In this document: positions 1-8,800 of the stretch, piece by piece
How the letters are laid out: the number at the start of each line of letters is the position of its first letter
How positions within the stretch are numbered: the stretch's first letter is position 1
Assembly: GCA_964631565.1 (NCBI GenBank)
Contig: CAZVYJ010000042.1
Span: forward strand, 1 to 26,173
Direction of reading: 5' to 3'
DNA length: 26,173 bases
Source of the DNA: CAZVYJ01 sp964631565
GTDB taxonomy: Bacteria; Planctomycetota; Phycisphaerae; SM23-33
Notes under the pieces: model-generated
Told to the model about the DNA's origin: nothing
What the model saw: only the letters and a program-made list of their open reading frames with translations
Databases searched by the model: none
Translations under genes and position numbers: made by a program

Positions 1-1406
1 TACGAGCCGTTGAAGTAGTCTTCCGTGCCCGTGCCGACCCATCGCGGCGGCCAGGTTTTTTCTTCGTCAACATAGATGGCTTCGTCGCCTTCGAGGAAAC
101 TGATAACCTCGGTGCCGATGCCGCCCTGCATGAACATGCTGCAGCCGACATACTTGCCCGCCGCGCCGCTGACGTCGAGAATGTTGTAGTCCACGCCCGT
201 CGCGCAGTTCTTGTCCTGGTGATAAGCGGCGTGGAAGTAGCCCGCCTTTTCCGGCACCGCCGCGGGGTCCACGGAAACAGTGCTCGACAATGTGGCCGCC
301 TCGTCGGTGTCGTTGCGGACGGAAATGGTGATATCCTTTCGGAACGGCATCGGGAAGTAGCAGTAGTAGCCGTCATCGGTGGAGCCCATCGGCAGCGACT
401 TGTAACGAAGGTCGCTTGAGGGCAGGCCGAAGAAATCGCCTATCGGTGCGTTGACGCTGTCGTCGGACGAACCGTCATAGCGGATCTGTAGAACCAGTCC
501 CTTGAGATTGCGATTGGTCGCCCTCTGAAGCTTTATCCAAAGCGCCCGCACGACGCCCGGACCGGCCGCCTTGTAAATAACGGCGGTCTGGCCGGCGGCA
601 ACTGTCGTCGTGCCGGACCTGGTCAGCATGTCGCCAGCCGGCGGCATGGGCATCTGCCCGCGGTTGAGCATCATGTTGGCGGCAGTCTCAAGCGTGCCGC
701 GATGCTTCTCGGCGAGGGCCATCGAGAATGTCTCAACCGGCGTGCCCTGCGGATACTTGATGTAGCTGAAATGATAGAAATACAAAGCGTTAGTCGTGAT
801 CTTCACGTGCTTCGCGAATCCGACGGGAACGTAGCAGATGCTGGCCGGACCTTCCAGGTCGTTATTGCCGCTTTCGAACGTCCTGGACAGCGGAGAAACG
901 AACGGCCACCTGGCGCCCTTCTGCCCGAACAGCTCGCAGGCCTTGAACTCCAGCGGCGTGGTCGAGCCGTCGAAATAGAACCTGACCCACGTGTCGGGAT
1001 TGATAATCGGAACGCGGCCGGTCACGTTGGTGGACCACATGCGGTAAATAACGCCGGGACCGTCCGTGTCGACCATCACGTGCTCAATTTTCGCTTCCTT
1101 GTCGACCGTCTTGGGGTCGAACTTCTCGACGCGCTGGCCGTTCACCTCGGTGTAGAGATAATTGCCTGCGTCGGCGTTCTGATGCTCTCGGCTGTAGCTG
1201 GAGTCCTGATACGCCACGCCGTCTCCCAGCAGCGGAAGCTGCGCGAAATCGGTCAGGGCTTCAAAGCCGACCGCCGGAGCGGACGGTGCCGGGTCGCCCG
1301 CCATGGCGAGGTTGGCGGTCTGTGCCGCGGGCTGCTCTGCGGATTCGCAGCCGGCTGCAACTATCGATGCCGCTACAGCCAGGGCGATTAATGCGTAATT
1401 TTTCAT
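1..1406 (-). CDS. GH172 (DUF2961) family lipoprotein, 3' end cut by window edge
   Basis: The first 468 codons are present; the rest lies off the left edge. The ATG at 1406 follows GGAG with 8-nt spacing. Residues 1-20 form a lipoprotein signal peptide ending in a lipobox-like AAGC (Cys20), so the protein should be exported and lipid-anchored. The body resembles DUF2961 proteins, now GH172: an early segment EHVMVDTDGPGVIYRMW, a central VIYKAAGPGVVRALWIK, and near the cut end FLEGDE followed by GTGTEDYF. The glutamates in and just before GTGTEDYF fall where the catalytic pair of characterised GH172 enzymes lies. That family includes alpha-D-fructofuranosidases, difructose-anhydride enzymes and D-arabinofuranosidases, so a furanoside substrate is expected, but the exact sugar cannot be read from sequence. 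It lies 112 nt downstream of the GH127 gene on the same strand, and the two are probably co-transcribed. The family call is firm, the substrate open. Confidence 0.85.
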   Translation of the reverse strand, partial: MKNYALIALAVAASIVAAGCESAEQPAAQTANLAMAGDPAPSAPAVGFEALTDFAQLPLLGDGVAYQDSSYSREHQNADAGNYLYTEVNGQRVEKFDPKTVDKEAKIEHVMVDTDGPGVIYRMWSTNVTGRVPIINPDTWVRFYFDGSTTPLEFKACELFGQKGARWPFVSPLSRTFESGNNDLEGPASICYVPVGFAKHVKITTNALYFYHFSYIKYPQGTPVETFSMALAEKHRGTLETAANMMLNRGQMPMPPAGDMLTRSGTTTVAAGQTAVIYKAAGPGVVRALWIKLQRATNRNLKGLVLQIRYDGSSDDSVNAPIGDFFGLPSSDLRYKSLPMGSTDDGYYCYFPMPFRKDITISVRNDTDEAATLSSTVSVDPAAVPEKAGYFHAAYHQDKNCATGVDYNILDVSGAAGKYVGCSMFMQGGIGTEVISFLEGDEAIYVDEEKTWPPRWVGTGTEDYFNGS

Positions 1407-1518
1407 CTCAGAATCTCCATATATAAGGGTTATGGAATCAGCCTCTGCATCAAAAAAGCTTCAAAAGGCTGTAACCGCTTATCCGCCGCGCGGTATCGCA
1501 AATTTCTTAACTAATTCC

Positions 1519-3432
1519 CTACCCTTTCAGCAGCGGGAACTCCGTCACGCGAAGATTTGTGCTGCCGTAAGGTATCAGCGTAAGCTCCTCGACAGGCTCA
1601 TTGCTGGCGACGGGGCTTTGCGGCAGCGGGCCTGCGGAGTTCTGCTCAAGCCGCCACTGCGGAACCTTGCGACCCATGGCCTTGATGACGACCGGCGCCG
1701 CGGCAGGCTCGAAAGGCACGCTGCCGACCTTGCCGGTTTCGGTCACATTGAACGACTCCGCGGGATTGTTCGTGTTTACTATCAGGCCGTAATTCCACGG
1801 CGTGGTCGGATATACCGCCCAGTCGCCGTGAGGCGGCTCGCCCTTGATGAGCTTCCAGTCTTCGCCGATTTTCAGGGAGTAGACGAGCGGCCCGCGGGTA
1901 ACCGCGACCGAATCGTGATATCTTCGCTCGATGCCAATCTGCATCGGGAAGCAAATTTCGATAACATCGCCGTCCGCCCACTTTCGCGAGATTTTTGCGA
2001 ACTCGCCCGGCCTGGCTGCGACAGGCTTGCCGTTGACGGCGATAGCAGCACCCTTCGCCCAGCTCGGCACACGGAGCAGAAGCGGAAATTCGCCCGAGCC
2101 TTTGACCGTCATGCGAACGTTCTGTTCGAACGGATAAATCGTATCGACCATGATGGTCACATTGCCGCCGGCGACCGGTGCGGTTACTTTGCACGGGCCG
2201 TAAGCGACAGCCGCCAGCCCGCCGTCCGGCGTGGCCTTCCACATGCTGGCGACAAACTTCGGCCAGCCCTGGTGCATGTTTGACGTGCAGCAGCCATAGT
2301 TGGGCTCCAGGCCGTACGTGTTGGAGGCGTCGCCGTTGTTGGTCCACTGCCTCTTATCCACGGTGCAGAGCACCTGATTGACCTGCTGGTCGTACTGATG
2401 CGCCCACATGTCCGGCTTGAAGGTGGCCGGGAAGGCGTTGTAAGCGATTTTCTCAAGCCTGTCGGCGAAGGCCGGGTCGCCGAGAATATCGATCAGCAAT
2501 TCCAGCGAAAACATGTACTCGGCCACGGCGCAAAGCTCCGTGCCTTGTGACGGATCCCTGCCGGCGTAATGCTCGTCGCCTGAGAACACGCCTGTAACCT
2601 GGCCGTGATACTTGTCCAGCTTTTCTATTATCGTGTAGACCGCTTTCCTGTCGCCGTCGTCCTTGCTCTGCACGTACCAGACGCCGGGCGTTTTGACGGC
2701 CATCGCGTTGTTGACGACATGCGTTTTCAGTTCGCACTTTTCGCGCGACGGTATTTTTTCGGTAAACTTGAAGTCTTCGAAATGGCCCCGCCAGTCGTAG
2801 CCCTGCTGTTTGACCTTTTCGGCCACGTCGAGCAGCCACTTCTCACCTGTGCGGTTGTACAGCCAGTGAATGCTGATGACCAGGTCGGCCCACCGCATCA
2901 TTCCCCAGTCCTTCAGCGGATGCGCGTCCATGTTTTTCAGCAGCCACCTGCAGTATCTGGTCATGACCGGGATAACCCGCTTGTCGCCGGCGGCTTCGTG
3001 GTACTGGGTGAGAACTTTCAGCATGATGGTGACAGGCCAGAGGTCGTATTCGTATCGTTTGCCGCCGTGCTCGCGGTCAGCCGATGCCTGCCGCGGGCCG
3101 ATCCAGCCGTCTTCGCCCTGGTGGTCGAGCGTCCAGTCGAGCCATTTCTGCGCCATGGCCTTCAGCCGCCCGTCGTCCAGCAGATAAGCCAGCGGCACAA
3201 GCCCGTCCAGATAATACGGCCCGCGCTCCCAGCCTTCCTTATCGCCGCCCAGCCAGCGGTTATCCGGGCCAAGGTCAGGCCAGAATTCTTCGAGATGGCC
3301 GGTAAGGCCCGCCGCCTGAACCTTTAACTGTGACAGCAGCCAGCCCGCCGGCTTAACGGCGCCAAGAGGCAGCGGCATCAATGCGCCGGGTTTCAACGGT
3401 GAGACGTTTCCTACAACCAATTTTTCAGACAC
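1519..3432 (-). CDS. GH127-family (DUF1680) beta-L-arabinofuranosidase-like glycoside hydrolase
   Basis: A 637-residue protein without a signal peptide, so probably cytoplasmic. I chose the GTG at 3432 because a strong GGAAGGG lies 6 nt upstream; an in-frame TTG at 3468 lacks such a site. The fold expected for the family is an (alpha/alpha)6 barrel followed by beta domains. Signature residues are visible: GTELCAVAEYM at about residues 295-305 supplies the Glu-x-Cys pair, and NYGCCTSNMHQGWPKF near residue 380 supplies the Cys-Cys pair. These match the Zn-binding Glu/Cys cluster and nucleophilic cysteine described for HypBA1-type GH127 enzymes. Length is normal for the family. The gene ends in TAG with an in-frame TAA three codons later. 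Members act on beta-L-arabinofuranosides, though DUF1680 relatives vary in substrate. It heads the minus-strand pair with the GH172 gene and faces the isomerase operon across a shared upstream region. Confidence 0.88.
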   Translation of the reverse strand: MSEKLVVGNVSPLKPGALMPLPLGAVKPAGWLLSQLKVQAAGLTGHLEEFWPDLGPDNRWLGGDKEGWERGPYYLDGLVPLAYLLDDGRLKAMAQKWLDWTLDHQGEDGWIGPRQASADREHGGKRYEYDLWPVTIMLKVLTQYHEAAGDKRVIPVMTRYCRWLLKNMDAHPLKDWGMMRWADLVISIHWLYNRTGEKWLLDVAEKVKQQGYDWRGHFEDFKFTEKIPSREKCELKTHVVNNAMAVKTPGVWYVQSKDDGDRKAVYTIIEKLDKYHGQVTGVFSGDEHYAGRDPSQGTELCAVAEYMFSLELLIDILGDPAFADRLEKIAYNAFPATFKPDMWAHQYDQQVNQVLCTVDKRQWTNNGDASNTYGLEPNYGCCTSNMHQGWPKFVASMWKATPDGGLAAVAYGPCKVTAPVAGGNVTIMVDTIYPFEQNVRMTVKGSGEFPLLLRVPSWAKGAAIAVNGKPVAARPGEFAKISRKWADGDVIEICFPMQIGIERRYHDSVAVTRGPLVYSLKIGEDWKLIKGEPPHGDWAVYPTTPWNYGLIVNTNNPAESFNVTETGKVGSVPFEPAAAPVVIKAMGRKVPQWRLEQNSAGPLPQSPVASNEPVEELTLIPYGSTNLRVTEFPLLKG

Positions 3433-3737
3433 GATAAACCCTTCCAAAATCAAAGCCGGATTCCGCAATAATAATTACCAGAAAGCACCTAAAAACACAC
3501 GCAAGAGTCGCCCATGGTATACACAGAATCGAACTTCTCAACCGTATAATGCATATTTTGCGAGGTTGTTTCGTATTTAGATTCCGGGCGGGAAAATAAA
3601 CCCCGGAGGGCCGGAATTCCGGAGAATTGACGTTTTTCCTTATATAAGCGTCCGGCGGCAGAAACCAAACCGATAAAATCGTGTTTTATCCCCATAACAC
3701 TTGTATTTTTGTTCAAACTATGAGATAAGGCCCGGCT
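3433..3737. promoter_or_regulatory. Divergent intergenic region between GH127 and isomerase genes
   Basis: This 305-nt stretch separates two outward-facing genes and must hold both promoters. It is more AT-rich than its surroundings. A perfect 12-bp palindrome (CCGGAATTCCGG) lies at 3611-3622, and a looser inverted repeat GTGTT...AACAC lies at 3681-3700, about 40 nt before the plus-strand ATG. Either could be an operator. I found no -35/-10 pair with convincing spacing on either strand. A 75-codon minus-strand frame here has no good ribosome site and is not called. Confidence 0.4.
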
Positions 3738-4634
3738 ATGGAAACGGTATCAAAATGGAAAATCGGCTTTAATACCTTCTGGTGGGAAGGTCTCGACAAG
3801 CTGGAAAACGTCAGGAAATGCGTTAACACGCTGGTTGAAATCGGCTACGAAGGCGTCGAATTCAAGGTTGATTCGTTCGGCCCTCACCCAAACGAAAAGG
3901 CTATCGTCACCGGCGCGAAAGTCGCCAGGGACGCCGGGCTGGTCGTCAGCAATCTGGTGATACTGAGAGGCCTGTCCCAGGAGGCGACGGCTGCGAAGAG
4001 CGTTACTGACATCACAGCTGCAATACGCATCTGCGCCGCAGCCGGAATCGGCGCGCTGAACTTCGTCTCGGGCGGCCCAGCACAGGTGCCGGCGTATCCC
4101 CCGGAGCAATGGTGGCAGATTCCCACGCGAATAGATCCGAAGGCATGGGACATTTTCACCGGCTGCATCGACAAACTGGCCAAGGTGGCCGACTCCGAAG
4201 GCGTCGATCTGGCCCTTGAGCCGTGCAACGGCAACCTCGTATACGATTTCGGAACGGGACAGGAATTCCTGACAAGATGCCAGCAGAAGCGGGTCATGAT
4301 GACGTTCGACCCGTCGCACTTCGTGCTGGCCGGGCAGGACCTGGGCCTGGCCATCCGCCGCTTCGGCAAGCGCATACGCCACGTCCACATGAAGGACGCC
4401 GTAGGCGCCGCGTGCAGCACCCGCCTGTTCCCGATACTCGGCGAAGGCGTGACCGACTGGCCGCTGTTCTTCAAAGCGCTGCGCGACATAGGTTATAATG
4501 GCGTTCTCAGCGTCGAGTTTGAATCGTTCCGGTTCATGGACGACGTGTGGAAATGCGACCCTGTTGAGCCTGCCAAGATTTCCAAGCAGGCCGCCGACTG
4601 CGTAATCGCGCGATATGCCAATGCAATGTCTTGA
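3738..4634 (+). CDS. Sugar phosphate isomerase/epimerase (xylose isomerase-like TIM barrel)
   Basis: A 298-residue cytoplasmic protein of the AP-endonuclease-2/xylose-isomerase-like TIM-barrel superfamily. Metal-ligand candidates sit in the usual order: Glu in LALEPCNG near residue 160, Asp in MTFDPSHF near 190, His in RHVHMKD near 215, and Glu in LSVEFESF near 260. The early strand GYEGVEFKVD is also typical. Members interconvert keto and aldo sugars, epimerise sugars or inositols, or cleave 3-keto-glycosides, so the reaction cannot be fixed. It is followed after 63 nt by a Gfo/Idh/MocA dehydrogenase, a pairing common in catabolism of inositol, unusual hexoses and 3-keto sugars. Length is normal. 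The ATG is the first in-frame start after the intergenic region; the ribosome site ahead of it (GATAAGG) is moderate. Confidence 0.85.
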   Translation: METVSKWKIGFNTFWWEGLDKLENVRKCVNTLVEIGYEGVEFKVDSFGPHPNEKAIVTGAKVARDAGLVVSNLVILRGLSQEATAAKSVTDITAAIRICAAAGIGALNFVSGGPAQVPAYPPEQWWQIPTRIDPKAWDIFTGCIDKLAKVADSEGVDLALEPCNGNLVYDFGTGQEFLTRCQQKRVMMTFDPSHFVLAGQDLGLAIRRFGKRIRHVHMKDAVGAACSTRLFPILGEGVTDWPLFFKALRDIGYNGVLSVEFESFRFMDDVWKCDPVEPAKISKQAADCVIARYANAMS

Positions 4635-4697
4635 AAACACGCCGCCAGCGGCGTGAGATCGCATAATACAGCAAATTTAAGTAAGGACTTGAAAACC

Positions 4698-5738
4698 GTG
4701 AGCAGCACAGTGAATGTTGGTGTAATAGGAGTCGGCAACGCGGGGTGGAATCATGCGATGGGGTTTAACAGCTGCAGGAACGCCAAGGTGGTGGCTGCCG
4801 CAGACCCGAGCGACGCCGCCCTCGCGAAAATCGCCAAGGAAATCAAGGGCATCAAGGGCGTAAAGAACTATCATGACATGCTGGCGATGAAGGACGTCGA
4901 CCTTGTCATGGTCGCCACGCCGCATAACCTTCACAAGAAGATGGTCATAGACGCGCTGCAAGCCGGCAAGCATGTGTTCTGCGAAAAGCCGCTGGCGATG
5001 AACACCGCGGAATGCGACGAAATGATCGCAACCGCCAGGCGTACCGGCAAACGGCTGTTCGCCGTGCAGACGCACCGCGCAAACCCGATGTTCGTCAGAC
5101 TCAAACGCATCCTGAAAGAAAACGACATGGGCAAGCCGGTCGGCGGGCTGGTTCAGTATCTCGGCTGCGAAGTGCAGCGCATGAGCGACGCGACCAGCTG
5201 GAAGGGAACCCACGAACAGGCCGGCGGCGGCGTGCTGCTTGACGGCGGCGTGCATGTAATCGACCTGTGCAACTGGTACTACGGCAAGCCTGTTTCGGTA
5301 TCCGCCCAGTGCCACTGCCCCGAAGGCTGGAACCCCAAAAAAGGCGAGACCACCGGCAGCGTGCTGATAGGCTATGAAAACGGCGCGACGGCCCAGGTGT
5401 TCGCCACGTTCGAGGCCCGCCTGAAAGGCAGCTTCGGCGAACCGACTATCAGAATGTCAGCCGACCTGTTCTTCGAGGAAGGCTACGCCCGGGCGGAATA
5501 CGCCTATTACGGAAAATTCGGAATATCGAAGTCCATCAGCTACATCTGCCGCAGCGACGAAGAACATTTCGTCGAGCCGGAAGAGCAGGACAAAATCAAC
5601 TACTCGCAGAGCGTCATCAACTGCATACTCGACGGCACGGAGCTTTTCGTGACCCCGCAGGATGCCCGCGCCGCAGTAGCCGTCGCCGAGGCGGCCTACA
5701 AGTCGGCGGCAACCGGCCAGACGGTAAAGATAAAATAA
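4698..5738 (+). CDS. Gfo/Idh/MocA family NAD(P)-dependent oxidoreductase
   Basis: A 346-residue cytoplasmic dehydrogenase. The N-terminal Rossmann fold begins at once with VGVIGVGNAGWNHAMG (GxGxxG-like nucleotide-binding loop). CEKPLAMN near residues 95-102 is the conserved EKP motif that places the catalytic lysine, and LDGGVHVIDLCNW near 180 supplies the second-domain motif with the active-site His and Asp. Such enzymes oxidise or reduce a sugar or inositol hydroxyl, often at C3. I prefer the GTG at 4698, preceded by TAAGGA about 10 nt upstream; an in-frame GTG at 4653 has no ribosome site and would add a tail ahead of the Rossmann strand. It is second in the operon with the isomerase and is followed by a strong terminator. 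No export signal is present, unlike many planctomycete Tat-exported relatives. Confidence 0.9.
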   Translation: MSSTVNVGVIGVGNAGWNHAMGFNSCRNAKVVAAADPSDAALAKIAKEIKGIKGVKNYHDMLAMKDVDLVMVATPHNLHKKMVIDALQAGKHVFCEKPLAMNTAECDEMIATARRTGKRLFAVQTHRANPMFVRLKRILKENDMGKPVGGLVQYLGCEVQRMSDATSWKGTHEQAGGGVLLDGGVHVIDLCNWYYGKPVSVSAQCHCPEGWNPKKGETTGSVLIGYENGATAQVFATFEARLKGSFGEPTIRMSADLFFEEGYARAEYAYYGKFGISKSISYICRSDEEHFVEPEEQDKINYSQSVINCILDGTELFVTPQDARAAVAVAEAAYKSAATGQTVKIK

Positions 5739-5768
5739 CAACTGTAAAAACAGTTTCTCCCTCAACAG

Positions 5769-5798
5769 AACGGGCCTCCATATCGGAGGCCCGTTTTT
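5769..5798 (+). terminator. Rho-independent terminator after the oxidoreductase gene
   Basis: A GC-rich stem of CGGGCCTCC (5771-5779) with GGAGGCCCG (5785-5793), extended by two A-T pairs, has a 5-nt loop and is followed by TTTTT. It closes the isomerase/oxidoreductase operon and lies between convergent genes. The U-tract is clear on the plus strand and poor on the minus strand. Confidence 0.9.
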
Positions 5799-5825
5799 CA
5801 TACGTTAACTCCGCGTGGCGGAGAG

Positions 5826-8800
5826 CTATTTAATCGGCGTAACCGAGAAGCTCTCGAAGGCGACGTGGCCGCGGCAGGCGACCAGGCCGATGTAGGCGCC
5901 TTCCGGCGGCGCTATGTTGTTCAGCTTCAGGCCCTGGCCGTCCTGGACGGCCTTGCCGTCGACGTAGACATCGTATGTGCCTTTGCTGTTATGGACATCG
6001 ATGGCGAGCGTGTGCACCTTGTCGTCGCTTTCGGTCAGGCCGCTTTTGAGCACGTTAAGCAGCGAGAACCCGCCGCCGGCGCTGAACGGCCCGCCCCAGA
6101 GATCCAGGTGCCCGCAGAAACGCACCATCTCGGAGGAGCCTATCGAGAACCGCGAAGGCAGGTTGAACACGAATCCGCCTTCCATGATGCCCTTGACCAG
6201 CCGCATCTTCGCCTCGATGCGGTAGTCGCCCTTTATCCTCGCGTTGGCGGTCGCCAGGAAGTCGTAACCCTGGGTAACCGTCTGGTGGTAGTCGCCCTGC
6301 TCCATTTTCCACTGGCCAGTCAGGGGCAGCCAGACCGGCAGACCCGAGGCGCCATCCTTGTAGGTTGTGAAGTCGTCGCTGAATGCGTTGTCCTTGCTGA
6401 AATCGGTGAAGCCGCCGGGGGTGCTTTCCGGCTTGGCCTGGCCGACGATTTCCGTGAGCTTCGCAGCTGATGCCGCCAGCTTCTGCGCCAGCTCCGCCCG
6501 CTGCTGATAGTTCATCTCGGCAGAAAACGTCACAAACGCGCCCTTGCCGAACTTGCGTGCGACAATGGCGGCGGCTACCGATTCGGTGGCGGGACGGCCC
6601 AGCACGACTTCGTCCTGATAGACGTACATCCTGTTCGTCTTCAGTCTGGCATCGCCTGTCGGCAGGCCGAGCAATTCGAACACCTGTTTGCCGGCTTCGC
6701 CTTCGGGAACAATGTCGGCGCCCTGGACGGCGATGGTGAAATACGCCGACGGCAGCAGCTTGCCGAATATGTCGGACGTTATTTCGCCGGTATTGTGCGC
6801 CACGATGACGCCGCCGGCGCTCATGTAATCAGTAAACAGCTGGGTAAGCTCGGGACTGCCCCAGAACTGAGCGTATTTCAGCGAACTGGTGATGGAATTG
6901 GGCAGCATGTAGAACACGGGCGTATTGAGCGTGCCGTCGCTGCGGATAAGGAACGGCCTCATCCAGGCAGGACTCATAGGATTAAAGCAGCTCAGCAGCC
7001 TGTAATTGACGCCCGCCTGTCTGAGATAATCGTACGTGCGGAAATCGGCCTCGTTGCCTTTTCTCGGCTCGCCGTCCAGCAGAACGATGTCGAACTTCGG
7101 AACGTCCTTCGGAACGATGTATTCATACCGTTCGCGTTTGAACTCAAGCGGTCCGGGCGGCTGTACGGCATACTCCACCGCCACGGTCGTGACCTTGCCC
7201 GGCGTCAGAGACACCGGCAGCGCCGCGGTGGTGAGGTTCCACTTGTTCTGCGGCGTAACCGCAGTCGCGGCGTCGTCAACCCTGACGCTGTTGATCTGCG
7301 CAAGCGGCAGCGAAATCTTGAAATCGGCCGACAGCGGTTTGCTGCCGGTCCAGTTAATCGTATAGATGCGGTTGCCGCCGTCGTCCCTGATGCTCACATC
7401 CAGCGAGCCGTCGCCGACCTTCTGGCCTGCAACGGACATCGTTTTCCACGCCGCCGGCATGCGCGGGCAGAGTTTGATGCGGCCGTTGCCCATATCCGGC
7501 TCCAGGCCGGTCAGGTAGAAGTAAACTGCATCCATGTTGATGCCGCCCTCCCACGGCCTGATGCGGTGGCCAAGGAAGCACGGAATCGGCTCGTAGCTGT
7601 CGGGCTGAGTTGCGAGTTTTTCGGTGTATTCGCCGCTGGGCAGTGCAACGCCGACAAGGGCGCCCAGGGCCGGTTCGGCATAGGGATGGTCGATGGCGGC
7701 CAGGTTGTAAAGGAACATGCCCGGCTGCATGCCGACGTAAACCTTCAGCGTTTCCGTGGCGTCGGTGACGAAGTTGGGGTTCATTGTATACTTCATCGTT
7801 TCCAGGACGTTGGAAATCGCCTTGGGGTTGTCGGGCTTGTTGTAACCGATCCACAGGCCGTTGAAGTTCACCATTGCAAACGGCGGCTGGTGAACGTCCA
7901 GCGAACGCATATTCAGGGCCGGGGCGTAGAAACCCTTTTCCGCCATCCAGTAGTCGCGTTCACAGGCGGCGCGGCTGTCTGCGGCTATTCTGCTGAACTC
8001 CGCGGCTTCCTTTTCTTTGCCAAGAATCCCGGCGAATTCGGCCATGGCCTCGGCTGTCGTCACAAATTCCCACGTGCTGTCGAGGCTGTACTGATCCCAG
8101 TGCGGATGGTCGTTAGGCTCGGGGAATACCGGCGAGTTCAGCACTTCAAAGCCGGGATAAATCCACGTCTCGTCGCCATGATGCGGAAAACGGTACAGCG
8201 TGTTCGGGCCGGGCTCGGTCGAGCCGTAATTCACGTAATGAATCGGCTCGCCCTTGCTGTTGGTGAGCTGGCCGTAAAGACACTTGCTCAGATAGCCCCA
8301 GTGCTGCCTGATGGGTTCGATATCGCCGGTGTAGTCGTAATACCACTTGTGCTGAAGAACCAGCCAGCATGGGATTTCGACCGGGTCGTTGCCGACCTGC
8401 GTCCAGTCCATGTTGGGGTCGATCGGCCGGCTCAGGTCTATGTCCATCGGCAGGAAGTTGGAGATGTATTTGTTGTAGGCGGCGCCGCGGTAGTAGAACT
8501 CGAGCATCTTTTTGGCGTCTTCCAGACGCCCCATCCGCAGGTAATACCTGAACGGGCCGTTTGAATCGCGAACCCACACGCCGGCGAAGAACTCCATCGG
8601 GCCGGCTGCGTACTGCGGATACGCGGTCTGAATCCTTACAAGGGTTTTCGTGTCATCGAGCAGATCGACGAGTTTCTGGTCTGGACAGCTTAGCGTCGTG
8701 GTCGTGGCCATCCAGCCCTTCCAGTCGTCGTAGGTCTTCCTGAGCAGATTGACGTTCTGGCCCCTGACCGTTTCCATGGTGGCGTTTTCGTCGCCGACCT

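Noticed and set aside
3489..3716. A 75-codon minus-strand frame between GH127 and the isomerase gene
   Set aside because: No ribosome site, no recognisable motif, and it fills the shared promoter region of two divergent genes.
6795..8564. A 589-codon plus-strand open frame
   Set aside because: It lies antisense within the 1237-residue protein gene, has no ribosome site, and encodes a low-information Arg/Val/His-rich product.
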